Origin: Gemmobacter nectariphilus DSM 15620
GTDB taxonomy: Bacteria > Pseudomonadota > Alphaproteobacteria > Rhodobacterales > Rhodobacteraceae
DNA length: 64,000 bases
Assembly: GCF_000429765.1 (NCBI RefSeq)
Contig: NZ_KE386949.1
Location: 651,940 to 715,939, forward strand
Reading direction: 5' to 3'
Shown here: positions 56,557 to 64,000 of the stretch, in pieces
Layout: every line of letters starts with the position of its first letter
How positions within the stretch are numbered: position 1 is the first letter of the stretch
Made by a program: the position numbers and the translations under genes
Notes under the pieces: generated by a model
What the model saw: only the letters and a program-made list of their open reading frames with translations
Databases searched by the model: none
What the model was told of the DNA's origin: nothing

Positions 56557-57858
56557 TCAACGTGCAAGGATCAGGTCGACCTTCAGCCCGCCCATCCGGG
56601 CACTGTCACCCAGACGCAACGTCCCGCCATGACTGCGCGCGACATCTGCCGCAATCGCCAGCCCAAGGCCCACGCCGCCGCCCTGATTGGGGTTGCGCGA
56701 AGAATCGAGTCGCGTGAAGGGGCGCAGGGCCTCGTCCCGCTGGGCGGCGGGAATGCCGGGGCCATCATCCTCGACCGCGATGGTCAGCATCTGCTCGGTC
56801 CAGGACAGCGAGATTTCGCAGTGATCGGCGTGGCGGCCAGCATTGTTCACCAGATTTTCCAGCGCGCGCGCCACCGAATCGGGACGCAGCTGGACCGAAG
56901 GGCAGGGTGGCCCGGGCCGCAGCATGACCTGAAGGCCCGCGCGGCGCGCCCGTTCGGCGACCTTTTCGCACAAGGCCACAGGGTCGGTTGCGGTCGGCTG
57001 TTCCGTCGCATCGCCGCGCGCAAAGGCAAGGAAGGCGTCGATCATGCGCTCCATGTCGGTCAGATCGCCCAGCAAGGCCTCGACCTCGGGCGAGGGGTCC
57101 AGCATCGACAGTTCCAGCCGCATCCGGGTCAGCGGCGTGCGCAGATCATGGCTGACGCCCGACAGCATCATGGTGCGCTGTTCGATCTGCCGCTCGATCC
57201 GGGCGCGCATGGCCAGAAAGGCCGCACCCGCCGCCCGCACCTCCAAGGCGCCGCGCGGGCGATAGGGCACCACGCGGCCCTTGCCGAAGGCCTCGGCGGT
57301 TTCGGCCAGCCGCTTGATCGGGCGCAGCTGGTTGCGCAGGAAGATATAGGCGATCAGCGTCAGCAGGATGCTGGCAAAGACCATCAGCACCAGCAGCTGA
57401 TGCGGGTTCGAGGCCGATACCCGCGCCCGATTGACCCGCACATCCAGCGCCGAATCCCCGGCGCCAAAGCGCACCAGAACCTCGCGCCGGTAGGTCTGCA
57501 GATCGACCCCCTGCACATCACGCAGCCCTTCGCGCAGCACACGCTGAACCACCCGTCCCGAAAAATCGGTGAAATCGTGCCGGTCCGCGACCGGATCCGC
57601 CCCCGCTGGCGCGACGCTCAGCTCGAGCGGTGCGGCCATGGCGACGGCGGCCGCCAGCCCGCGCTGCTGCGCCGTCTGCTGCAGCAGCCGCAGCTCCAGC
57701 ACGATGCTGGCGGTCATCTGTTCGGTCACGCCTTCGAAATGGCGCTGGATGAAGGCGACCGAGACCAGAAGCTGGATGGTGATGATCGGCAAGATCAGGA
57801 TCAGCGCCGCGCGGCCGTAGAGACTTCGGGGCAGGAAGGACCGGATGCGCAATGCCAT
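56557..57858 (-). CDS. EnvZ-like sensor histidine kinase
   Basis: 433 residues. Transmembrane helices at about 16-36 and 155-174 frame a 120-residue periplasmic sensor; a HAMP linker (FLRNQLRPIKRLAETAEAFGKG) leads to a HisKA domain with His237 in LSGVSHDLRTPLTR and an ATPase with N box ENLVNNAGRHA, G1 DDGPGIP and G2 GVGLGLAIA. It has the architecture of OmpR-type partners but no response regulator lies beside it. The PetR homologue at 13869-14579 is the only orphan regulator in the window and could be its partner. Signal unknown. Confidence 0.9.
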   Translation of the reverse strand: MALRIRSFLPRSLYGRAALILILPIITIQLLVSVAFIQRHFEGVTEQMTASIVLELRLLQQTAQQRGLAAAVAMAAPLELSVAPAGADPVADRHDFTDFSGRVVQRVLREGLRDVQGVDLQTYRREVLVRFGAGDSALDVRVNRARVSASNPHQLLVLMVFASILLTLIAYIFLRNQLRPIKRLAETAEAFGKGRVVPYRPRGALEVRAAGAAFLAMRARIERQIEQRTMMLSGVSHDLRTPLTRMRLELSMLDPSPEVEALLGDLTDMERMIDAFLAFARGDATEQPTATDPVALCEKVAERARRAGLQVMLRPGPPCPSVQLRPDSVARALENLVNNAGRHADHCEISLSWTEQMLTIAVEDDGPGIPAAQRDEALRPFTRLDSSRNPNQGGGVGLGLAIAADVARSHGGTLRLGDSARMGGLKVDLILAR

Positions 57859-57898
57859 GGCGCCACAATAGGCGCCGCTGCGCCGTCCGGCAACGGGT

Positions 57899-58705
57899 CT
57901 AGAATTCCTCGGGCAAGCGGTCCAGCGCCTTGCGCGCAGCCTCGGGCACCTGGTCCCCGTCGCCGATCCCGATCTGGCGGGCCAGGCGGATCAGATCCGC
58001 GCAATCGCCGCTGAAGCGTTCCAGCACGATGTTCGACAGCCGCGCGGTGCCCTGCATCTGCCGCCGTGTCAGCATCGAGACGCCATTGTAATAGCGGGTG
58101 GATCCATTCAGCCCATATTCGAAAAACGTGAAGCTGAGCACGTTTTCCGACCCGGTGGAACACAGCAGCGACACCCCGTCGAAATGCTGCATGAACACAC
58201 CCGAATAGGGCACCTTGCGCGCGAATCGCTTGGTCCCGCGGCGAACCGGCTGGGGATAGATGTCGAAGGACTTCAGCATCTTCACGCTGTCGAACGTATA
58301 GACCTGCCATAGCCCGGTGACATATTTTCCCGGATGCGAGAAGGACTTGCGCCAAAAGCGGTAGATCCCGTCGGGCATGAGGTAGTGATCAAACGGCCGC
58401 GCCTGCGGTGGCATGGCAATGTCGCGCAGCCGCAGCGCCGCGCGCAGGCGCCAGTCGGCGCGGATCGCCTCGATCGGTTCCAGCAGGATGCGGGCGTCGA
58501 CCTCGAAATGCGTGCAGATGCGCTGCAAGATGTCAGGGCGCGGAAACGCCTCGCCCGAGAGGTAGCGGTTGAACTGCGTGCGGTTGATGCCGATCCGGCG
58601 GCACAGGTCCGAGATCGATGATTCGCCCGAACACAGCGCCCGAAGGTTGCGGCCAAAGATCGCGCGGACGTCTGCGGGGGACTGCGGCGAACTGGTTCTG
58701 GGCAT
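57899..58705 (-). CDS. Helix-turn-helix (Xre-type) transcriptional regulator
   Basis: 268 residues from the ATG at 58705 (AGGG upstream). An Xre-type HTH occupies about 12-66 (IFGRNLRALCSGESSISDLCRRIGINRTQFNRYLSGEAFPRPDIL). The rest is a larger ligand or protein-interaction domain of unknown type with aromatic beta segments (YFWRKSFSHPGKYVTGLWQVYTFDS in part). It resembles regulators common in Rhodobacteraceae near PAS proteins. Two strong inverted repeats lie in its own upstream region and could be its operators. Confidence 0.83.
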   Translation of the reverse strand: MPRTSSPQSPADVRAIFGRNLRALCSGESSISDLCRRIGINRTQFNRYLSGEAFPRPDILQRICTHFEVDARILLEPIEAIRADWRLRAALRLRDIAMPPQARPFDHYLMPDGIYRFWRKSFSHPGKYVTGLWQVYTFDSVKMLKSFDIYPQPVRRGTKRFARKVPYSGVFMQHFDGVSLLCSTGSENVLSFTFFEYGLNGSTRYYNGVSMLTRRQMQGTARLSNIVLERFSGDCADLIRLARQIGIGDGDQVPEAARKALDRLPEEF

Positions 58706-58749
58706 TTCTGCTACCCTGAGTTGATAAGAAGGCACGAGTCACACGCCGC

Positions 58750-58857
58750 GCTGACGCTAATCTGCGTCAGCCTGTCGCCATTTTCAATGTCTGAGCCTTG
58801 ATGTGTCACATCCGGGCGTCAGGCACCAGCACAACTGATCATGCCATGACACATCAA
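58750..58857. promoter_or_regulatory. Two dyads upstream of the HTH regulator
   Basis: An 8-bp perfect stem GCTGACGC/GCGTCAGC (58750-58771) and a wider 11-bp inverted repeat TTGATGTGTCA (58798-58808) / TGACACATCAA (58847-58857), whose half-sites each contain TGTGTCA-like symmetry. The region separates the HTH gene (-) from the 109-residue gene (+). Autoregulation is plausible. Confidence 0.5.
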
Positions 58858-58961
58858 CCAACCTGTCCCCTGCCGCAGGGCACGCTATCGTGATAGTCGA
58901 AGCCGCCGCTGCATCGGCGCCCGGATGCAGACAAGGCGATACCCGTAGAAAGGAGCAGGCA

Positions 58962-59291
58962 ATGGATGGTGTGGTGATATATGTGGCCAAGGATCGGTCC
59001 CGGGCGATCGTCTGGTGCAGCGATCACGGTCCGCTCGGGCTGGCCCGCCGCAATGCCTTGCCGCGCGACATGCCGATCGCGGTCGGCGACATGGTGTCCT
59101 TCGAGGCGATCGACGATGGCGGGATGCGGCTGTGCGGCGCGCTGACCCCCTTGCCGGGCCTGTCCATGGCAGGTCTGCCCGATCTGCTGCGCAGCGATGC
59201 GCGGGCGGGCAAGCGCCGGGCACAGCTGACGGTTGTGCATTCTGCACCGCCTGCGCCGAAAGCGTTCGCAACCGATCGTCATTGCGGCTAG
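58962..59291 (+). CDS. Small beta-rich protein, possible cold-shock/OB-like fold
   Basis: 109 residues; ATG at 58962 with AAAGGAG upstream. The first 65 residues read as five short strands (GVVIYVAKDRSRAIVWC, GPLGLARRNAL, IAVGDMVSFEAI, GGMRLCGALTPL), a pattern like cold-shock or S1-type OB folds but without their RNP motifs. The C-terminus is basic. It is not a recognised family. It sits upstream of the MBL hydrolase on the same strand, 37 bp away. Confidence 0.62.
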   Translation: MDGVVIYVAKDRSRAIVWCSDHGPLGLARRNALPRDMPIAVGDMVSFEAIDDGGMRLCGALTPLPGLSMAGLPDLLRSDARAGKRRAQLTVVHSAPPAPKAFATDRHCG

Positions 59292-59328
59292 AGTTGCCGG
59301 TGCAAGCAACCGCAACCGACAAGGGTCA

Positions 59329-60231
59329 ATGGCCGAAGTTTCCCAATCCCGCCTGATCGCCGGGACACCCGAATGGCTGGAGCCCGGCTTGCGCCGGGTT
59401 CTGGCTCCGAACCCCTCGCCGCTGACCGGGCCGGGCACCAACAGCTATATTCTGGGCGAAGGTCGCGTGGCGATCATCGACCCGGGCCCTGGCCATCCTG
59501 AGCATCTTGAGGCGCTGCTGGGCGCCCTTGCCCCGGGCGAGCGGGTCGAGATGATCATTGTCACCCATGCCCACCATGACCATTCGGAACTGGCCCCGCA
59601 TCTGGCCTCGCGGGTGGGGGCACCGGTCGTCGCCTTCGGGGATGCGAGCGCCGGGCTGAACCCCGCCTTTGCCGCGCTGGGCAATCTGGGCGGCGGCGAA
59701 GGGGCGGACCATGCCTTTCAGCCCGACGAGACCGTTGCCGACGAGGCCGTGATCGAGGGGCCCGACTGGCGCCTGCAGGTCATTCACACCCCGGGTCATT
59801 TTGGCAACCACATCTGCCTTGCCTGGAACGATGTTGTCTTTTCGGGCGATCAGGCGATGGGCTGGTCCACCAGCATCGTCTCGCCGCCCGACGGGGACAT
59901 GACGGCCTACATGACCTCGCTTGATCGCCTGCGCGCCTTGAACGCCCGCAGGCTCTATCCCGGGCACGGCGCCGAGGTTCTCGATGCCGAGGCGCGGCTG
60001 CGCGAGCTTGTCGATCACCGCCGGGGCCGCGAAGCGCAGATTCTGGCCGCCTTGCAGCAAGGCGGCGGAGCGGCCGCAGATCTCGCGGCCCGGATCTACA
60101 CCGATGTCCCCCCGGGCCTGCTGCCCGCCGCCACCCGCAATGTCTTTGCGCATCTGCTTGATCTGGAAGCCAGATCTCTGGCACGCGCCAGCAGCGAAGA
60201 TCGTCTTCGCGCCCGCTGGGAGCCCGTCTGA
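59329..60231 (+). CDS. MBL-fold metallo-hydrolase (LACTB2/glyoxalase II-like)
   Basis: 300 residues from the ATG at 59329. The di-metal motif THAHHDHSE gives H80, H82, D84, H85; further ligands lie in HTPGHFGNHICL (His) and FSGDQAMGW (Asp), with LYPGHGAEV (His) near 220. The C-terminal winged-helix-like segment (MRRIYTDVPPGLLPAATRNVFAHLLDLE in type) is typical of LACTB2 relatives. It could hydrolyse a thioester, lactone or RNA. A tRNA gene follows 78 bp downstream. Confidence 0.9.
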   Translation: MAEVSQSRLIAGTPEWLEPGLRRVLAPNPSPLTGPGTNSYILGEGRVAIIDPGPGHPEHLEALLGALAPGERVEMIIVTHAHHDHSELAPHLASRVGAPVVAFGDASAGLNPAFAALGNLGGGEGADHAFQPDETVADEAVIEGPDWRLQVIHTPGHFGNHICLAWNDVVFSGDQAMGWSTSIVSPPDGDMTAYMTSLDRLRALNARRLYPGHGAEVLDAEARLRELVDHRRGREAQILAALQQGGGAAADLAARIYTDVPPGLLPAATRNVFAHLLDLEARSLARASSEDRLRARWEPV

Positions 60232-60309
60232 AAAAATTGTTCCGGGGGGCAAAAAAACTGCCGAAAGGTTCTGGACGCCCCCCGAAACGCTTGCTATACG
60301 GCCCTCAGT

Positions 60310-60384
60310 TCCGGCGTAGCTCAGCGGTAGAGCAGTTGACTGTTAATCAATTGGTCGTAGGTTCGATCCCTACCGCCGGAGCCA
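60310..60384 (+). tRNA. tRNA-Asn (anticodon GTT)
   Basis: A full cloverleaf: acceptor TCCGGCG / CGCCGGA (60310-60316 with 60374-60380), D-arm TAGCTCAGCGGTAGAGC, anticodon GTT at 60342-60344 within TGACTGTTAATCA, and T-arm GGTTCGATCC. The CCA end is encoded (60382-60384). Foreign sequence starts immediately after it, as when a tRNA 3' end has served as an integration site. Confidence 0.96.
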
Positions 60385-60416
60385 AGAAAATCAGATACTT
60401 ACGTCCCGCAGGGCTC

Positions 60417-60450
60417 CTAAGACGGGGAGCTAAGACGGGTTCTAAGACGG
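60417..60450 (+). repeat. Three direct repeats of CTAAGACGG
   Basis: Copies at 60417-60425, 60430-60438 and 60442-60450, with spacing of 13 and 12 bp, about one helical turn each. They lie 32 bp beyond the tRNA, just before its terminator and the endonuclease gene. They may bind a controller or excision protein; no such gene is present here. Confidence 0.6.
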
Positions 60451-60452
60451 AG

Positions 60453-60475
60453 AGCGCCCCCCGATGGCGCTTTTT
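60453..60475 (+). terminator. Rho-independent terminator after tRNA-Asn
   Basis: AGCGCC (60453-60458) and GGCGCT (60466-60471) form a 6-bp stem followed by TTTTT. It separates tRNA transcription from the endonuclease gene 41 bp on. Confidence 0.8.
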
Positions 60476-60515
60476 CCGTCTTTGTGGCCCCCACCACATG
60501 TGGCATCAAGGCTGC

Positions 60516-61235
60516 ATGTCGAATCAACCAGTTGACCCCCGCATCCTCGCCCTGTGCGAGAAGGTGACCGCAAAGCGAGCCCGAGCGCTCATTGACTACC
60601 TGCTGGAGCACGGCGAGTGCTCTACCGAGGACCTGAATGACATGGGCTACGACCACCCGCCCCGCGTGGCGGGGGACGTCAAGGAGGCGGGCATCCCCAT
60701 CGTCATGACCCGGGACCGGGTGTCGGCCAAGACGGGGCGCAAGATCGGGGTCTACCGCTTCGGGGACCCGGCGGACATCAAGTCTGGGCGCATCGACGGG
60801 CGGCGGGCGTTCTCGAAGCCCTTCAAGGACCGGCTGGTGGCGCACTATGGCTCCCGGGAGGCGTTCACGCAGGAGGTCCTTGCGCCGCGCTACCTCCAGA
60901 TTGACCACCGTGTCCCCTATCAGGTCGCGGGCGACGGCTCCTTTGATGAGTCCAACCCTGACGCCTACATGCTGATCGACGCTTCTAGCCAGCGGGCCAA
61001 GTCTTGGTCCTGCGAGAATTGCATCAACGCCCAGAGGGACCGCCGCGAGGAGGTCTGCCGGTCCTGCTTCTGGGCGTCCCCGGAAGCCTACACCCACGTC
61101 GCGCTTGAGGAGGTCCGCCGCCTTGACCTTGAGTGGCGCGCGGGAGAGGTGGCCGCGTTCGACGCCTTGCGGGAGCGGGCGGCGCGCGAGGGCGTCACCG
61201 TCCAGCAGCTCGCCAAGCGCCTGCTAGAGGGCTAG
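60516..61235 (+). CDS. HNH-type restriction endonuclease (probable type II)
   Basis: 239 residues from the ATG at 60516. The N-terminal half looks like a winged helix (ALIDYLLEHGECSTEDLNDMGYDHPPRVAGD). An HNH-like centre follows: YLQIDHRVPYQ with Asp130-His131, then a zinc knuckle Cys166-Cys169 (SCENC) and Cys181-Cys184 (CRSC) around RAKSWS and CFWASPEAYTHVA. This layout occurs in type II endonucleases. The convergent D12 methylase overlaps its last 12 bp, the usual partner arrangement. The recognition site cannot be predicted. Confidence 0.78.
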   Translation: MSNQPVDPRILALCEKVTAKRARALIDYLLEHGECSTEDLNDMGYDHPPRVAGDVKEAGIPIVMTRDRVSAKTGRKIGVYRFGDPADIKSGRIDGRRAFSKPFKDRLVAHYGSREAFTQEVLAPRYLQIDHRVPYQVAGDGSFDESNPDAYMLIDASSQRAKSWSCENCINAQRDRREEVCRSCFWASPEAYTHVALEEVRRLDLEWRAGEVAAFDALRERAAREGVTVQQLAKRLLEG

Positions 61236-62120
61236 GCGAGCCTGCGCGGCCTCGGGGCGTATCACCCCCGCCACGGGTTCGGCTAGGCCGGGCGTGACGT
61301 AGAGGCTCTCCACCGTCTCCTCCTTGCGGCCCGACAGGGTGGACTGAGAGGAAGTCCCGGCGTGGAGGAGGAGCCGCGTCAACCCGAGCGTGTCCGGGAG
61401 CGGAGGGCCATACTCGCGCCCGCCGGTCATCCCGTCATAGGACAGTGCGAAGGGGACGCCCCGGGCTCGCAGCTCCCCGAGCCCCTCGCAAAGCTCCTCC
61501 TGCGTCATCTGCTGGTGGTAGCGCTTGTCCCGACCGATGGAGGTCCCTAGGTAAGGCGGGTCCATGTATACGAAGTCCCCCGGCCCGGCGTCCGCCGCCG
61601 TCTCCCGCCAGTCCCCCACGCGGAACTCGGTGCGGCCCCGGAGGGTGTGTGAGACGCCCAGGACGGCGGCTGCCATCTTCTCGGGATGCATCCCGAGGCG
61701 GCGCTTGTCCACCGACTGCGTGAACCGCCCGTCACGGTTGAAGCGCACCGCGTTCTTGACGCAACGGCAGATCAGGTAGAGCAGGTCCACCGGGTCGCGG
61801 TCGGAGTTGTAGCGGTCGCGGACCTCGTTGAAGTAGCCCGCCTCGCCCTCACGCTGGCCGCGCCACACCTCGCCGTAGCGGGCAGAGGTCCTCTCGGGCT
61901 CTTCAACGATGGAGCGCAGCAGTGCGACCATCGGCTCTAGGCTGTCGCCCACCACGAAGCGCTCCGCCCGCCTGTGGTGGGCGGCGTAGATCGTCATGGC
62001 GGCGGAGCCCGCGAAGGGCTCGTATAGCGTCCCGATGCCTCGGGGGAGGTATCGGTCAATCATGGGCGCGAGCTTGCGCTTGCTGCCCTGATAAGGAATC
62101 GGGTGCGGTAATTTGCTCAT
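61224..62120 (-). CDS. D12-class DNA adenine N6-methyltransferase
   Basis: 298 residues. It opens HPIPYQGSKRKLAP (N-terminal class D12 signature), motif I YEPFAGSAAM at 33-42, and motif IV DPPY at 187-190 (VYMDPPYLGTS). Its substrate motif will be that of the convergent HNH endonuclease. The ATG overlaps the stop of the upstream glycosyltransferase (ATGA; AGGAG 8 nt upstream), so the methylase is translated with it. Solitary Dam-type function is an alternative if the endonuclease proves inactive. Confidence 0.9.
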   Translation of the reverse strand: MSKLPHPIPYQGSKRKLAPMIDRYLPRGIGTLYEPFAGSAAMTIYAAHHRRAERFVVGDSLEPMVALLRSIVEEPERTSARYGEVWRGQREGEAGYFNEVRDRYNSDRDPVDLLYLICRCVKNAVRFNRDGRFTQSVDKRRLGMHPEKMAAAVLGVSHTLRGRTEFRVGDWRETAADAGPGDFVYMDPPYLGTSIGRDKRYHQQMTQEELCEGLGELRARGVPFALSYDGMTGGREYGPPLPDTLGLTRLLLHAGTSSQSTLSGRKEETVESLYVTPGLAEPVAGVIRPEAAQARLAL

Positions 62121-63580
62121 GATCTACTCCTAATGCCGTTCGCACATTGTTTCCACAACATCTTGGGCCTAGCCGCCCTGCCGTGGTCCGTCTTGCGCCA
62201 GTGGGCCGGGTCGCGGGCGAGGTCCCGGAGCGCCAGCAGGAGCGCCGCCCACAGGGCGAGCCAGTAGGCGGGCAGCAGGAGGGTCAGCCAGAGCGGGAGC
62301 CCCGCCCGGAGGGCCGCGCGGGCGGCGAGCGCGAGGGCGGAGCCGTAGCCCAGCAGCATCAGCAGGGCGAGCGGCCCCGCGACGTGCCCGCCCGCGAGGA
62401 GGGCGAGCCCGAGGGGGTGCGCCGCGATGCACAGCAGGGACGCGGGGAGCTGGGCGACGAGGGCGAGGGTCGCGGCGAGGCCCAGCTCCCGGGCGGCGCG
62501 GCGCGGCTCCCGGGCGTGGACGATGGAGGTCACGGCGAAGCCCTTGAGCCACCGGGCGCGCTGGCACAGCCACGCCCGGGAGGAGACGGGGGCCTCCTCC
62601 CATGTCGTGCTGTCGATGACGCCCGAGCGCCAGCCCAGCCGGGCGAGCCGCACCCCGAGGTCCGCGTCCTCGGTGACGTTGTGGGCGTCCCAGCCCCCGG
62701 CGGCGCGGAGGGCGTCGGCCCGGAACCAGTTGCTGGTCCCGCCCAGCGGGAACGGGAGCCCGAGGCGGGCGAGCGCGGGCAGCACGAGGCCGAACAGCCC
62801 CGCATACTCAAGAGCCCAGAGGCGGGCCACCAGCGGCGCGCCCGGCCCGGCGTGGTCGCACCCGAGGCGGGCCTGCACCACGGCAAGGCGGGGGTCCGCC
62901 GCGAGCGCGGAGGCGGCGAGCCGGGCCTGCCCGGGGTCGGGCCGGTCCTCGCCGTCGAAGACCACGACCACCTCGCCCTGCGCGAGGGCGAGGCCCACGT
63001 TGCAGGCCCGGGGCTTGGTCTGGGGGGCTCCCTTGGGCACCACGACCACCTGCCAGCCGGAACAGGGCGGGCGGTGAGCCCGGGCGGCGGCTGCCGTCTC
63101 CGGGTCGCACTCCTCCACGAGGATCAGCACCTCAAGCAGCCTCGCCGGGTAGTCCAGCCGCCCGAGCGCCGCCGCGAGGTCGGGCAGCAGCGCCTCCTCC
63201 CGGAACAGCGGCACTAGGGCGGTGACGGTCGGCAGGTCCGCCTCAGGCAGCGGCGGCGGGCCGGGGGGCGGCGGGACGGCCAGCGCGGCGAGCCGAACCG
63301 CCGCCGCGAGGGCGAAGGCCGGGGCGAGGATGAGGGACGCCCAGGGGGACAGCAGCGGCAGCAGGGCGATGGCCGGGAGCAGCAGCGCGGCCCACACCGG
63401 GACCGCGAGGCCCCGGGCGGACAGGTGCGCCGGGACGCTGTGCGAGGCCCAGCGGACGGCGGCGGGCGACGGCTCGGGCCGGATGTGCCAGAGGCGGGCT
63501 GGGACGCTCTGAGACGCCCAGCGGGCGAGGGCGGGCGAGGGCTGCCGGTGCAGCGGCGTGACGTTGGGCGCGTCGAGCAT
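62117..63580 (-). CDS. Membrane GT2 glycosyltransferase (cellulose-synthase-like)
   Basis: 487 residues from the ATG at 63580 (CGGAG 9 nt upstream). Hydrophobic segments at about 58-100 precede a GT2 domain: D-x-D-like VVFDGEDRPDP (Asp209, Asp212), VTEDADLGVRL (Asp305), and QRARW (340-344, QxxRW). Three or more C-terminal transmembrane segments follow. This is the architecture of processive polysaccharide synthases. Residues 14-30 and 37-53 are a near-exact repeat (RWASxSVPA). It is coupled by an ATGA overlap to the DNA methylase, an unexpected partner. Confidence 0.85.
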   Translation of the reverse strand: MLDAPNVTPLHRQPSPALARWASQSVPARLWHIRPEPSPAAVRWASHSVPAHLSARGLAVPVWAALLLPAIALLPLLSPWASLILAPAFALAAAVRLAALAVPPPPGPPPLPEADLPTVTALVPLFREEALLPDLAAALGRLDYPARLLEVLILVEECDPETAAAARAHRPPCSGWQVVVVPKGAPQTKPRACNVGLALAQGEVVVVFDGEDRPDPGQARLAASALAADPRLAVVQARLGCDHAGPGAPLVARLWALEYAGLFGLVLPALARLGLPFPLGGTSNWFRADALRAAGGWDAHNVTEDADLGVRLARLGWRSGVIDSTTWEEAPVSSRAWLCQRARWLKGFAVTSIVHAREPRRAARELGLAATLALVAQLPASLLCIAAHPLGLALLAGGHVAGPLALLMLLGYGSALALAARAALRAGLPLWLTLLLPAYWLALWAALLLALRDLARDPAHWRKTDHGRAARPKMLWKQCANGIRSRS

Positions 63581-63651
63581 GGGGCGGCTCCGAGGTATGA
63601 ACAAAACGTGAACATACCGGGGATAACTTGTCCCTCCAGCGCCCGTCTATA

Positions 63652-64000
63652 GTAAGGGGTGCCTGGTCCCCACCTTCTGCTTGATTGGTTAACCTGCGAC
63701 TGCGCGCCTGTTGGATATCGGGCGGGAGTTTCGCGATGGCGACTACGGTGGAGTTTCTCAGGGACTACGGGGTTGAGATACGGGCCAATGGCCAGAAGCG
63801 ATGGCCGGACGAGGTCAAGGCGCAGATCGTTGCGGAAACTCTGAAGCCTGGCGTGACGGTGAACGCGGTTGCGGCACGGTATGGGCTTCGGGCGAACCAT
63901 CTGTCGGAATGGCGCGGTCGGGCGCGGGACGGGAAGCTGGTTCTGCCTGCGCCGGAGCAGGATGGCTTTTGCTTTGCGCCTCTCGTGCTGTTGGATGGAC
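63652..64000 (+). mobile_element. Left end of an IS66-family insertion sequence
   Basis: Begins GTAAGGGGTGCC; IS66 elements start with GTAA. The 84-bp leader leads to a transposase-associated gene, and the element continues past the window end. Neither the right end nor the target duplication is visible. It lies next to the putative promoter of the glycosyltransferase (63581-63651). Confidence 0.7.
63736..64000 (+). CDS. IS66-family transposase-associated protein (TnpA-like), partial
   Basis: Open from ATG 63736 (GGGAG 9 nt upstream) to the window edge, 88 codons. It reads as a helix-turn-helix DNA-binding domain ([42 protein letters not shown]) like the first ORF of IS66 elements. The 3' end, and the tnpB and tnpC genes that should follow, are outside the window. 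Confidence 0.8.
   Translation, partial: MATTVEFLRDYGVEIRANGQKRWPDEVKAQIVAETLKPGVTVNAVAARYGLRANHLSEWRGRARDGKLVLPAPEQDGFCFAPLVLLDG

Larger units (their letters stand above)
60385..63651. mobile_element. Island at tRNA-Asn carrying a restriction-modification and glycosyltransferase cassette
   Basis: The segment from the tRNA 3' end to the IS66 element contains an HNH endonuclease, a D12 adenine methylase and a GT2 glycosyltransferase. Its codon use (Tyr mostly TAC, Asp mostly GAC, many CTC and GGG) differs from core genes (TAT, GAT common), and gene content is unlike that of the surrounding operons. The right end and any integrase lie outside the window or were lost. Being an integrated element is inferred from position and composition. 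Confidence 0.6.

Noticed and set aside
60385..63651. Prophage
   Set aside because: No capsid, tail, terminase or integrase gene is present; the content fits a defence or surface-modification cassette better.

Overview
The window is a 64 kb piece of a high-GC alphaproteobacterial chromosome, most likely from the Rhodobacteraceae (Paracoccus/Rhodobacter-like). Signs of this are a B12-dependent ribonucleotide reductase (nrdJ), an N-terminally extended methylsuccinyl-CoA dehydrogenase of the ethylmalonyl-CoA pathway, a petP/petR regulator pair next to ilvE, a PAS_5 protein, and an SqrR-like persulfide-sensing repressor. No taxonomic search was run. About 60 genes are ordinary core genome; two stretches look foreign: a low-GC gene at 32.2-33.1 kb and the segment after tRNA-Asn from 60.4 kb to the end.

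Layout. 0-2 kb: end of a cobalamin block (histidine phosphatase, cobU) and a ChaN-like exported protein. 2-9 kb: alpha/beta hydrolase, TauE/SafE permease, mcd, an NAD-dependent epimerase/reductase, mtgA, a glutathione transferase and queG. 9-12 kb: divergent ohrR/ohr, two tandem 60-residue small proteins with matching C-termini, a YjhX (TopAI)/GNAT toxin-antitoxin-like pair and an SDR. 12-15 kb: ilvE divergent from petP-petR. 15-19 kb: a polyamine-type ABC importer. 19-32 kb: trpS, a rhomboid-fold protein without catalytic residues, dnaG-rpoD, lldD, peroxiredoxin, ferredoxin-type reductase, rsmD, an RTX protein, a DUF454 protein and an ABM-fold protein. 32-37 kb: the low-GC membrane protein overlapping lepA, an Ala-rich anchored coiled coil, infC (apparently starting at AUA), and the SqrR-like repressor. 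37-45 kb: a minus-strand array in which a HAAT-type (Liv-like) ABC transporter, with two small exported proteins interspersed, runs into pseudouridine kinase and pseudouridine-5'-phosphate glycosidase. 45-60 kb: rarD, a metal-binding HMA protein, a class III sirtuin, a PAS_5 protein, class II DAHP synthase, anmK/tyrS, nrdJ with an NrdR box, an EnvZ-like kinase, an HTH regulator, a small beta-rich protein and an MBL hydrolase.

The last 3.6 kb begins immediately after an intact tRNA-Asn(GTT). It holds an HNH endonuclease converging on a D12-class adenine methylase (a probable type II restriction-modification system), a membrane GT2 glycosyltransferase whose stop codon overlaps the methylase start, and the left end of an IS66-family element. 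Tyr and Asp codon choice there (mostly TAC, GAC) differs from the surrounding genome (mostly TAT, GAT). No integrase is visible inside the window.

The most noteworthy items are the AUA start of infC, the glycosyltransferase-methylase-endonuclease cassette at tRNA-Asn, the pair of 60-residue proteins, the transporter-psuK-psuG array, the TopAI-like toxin pair, the catalytically dead rhomboid, and a dispersed intergenic element of eight copies with core GG(A)TATTT.
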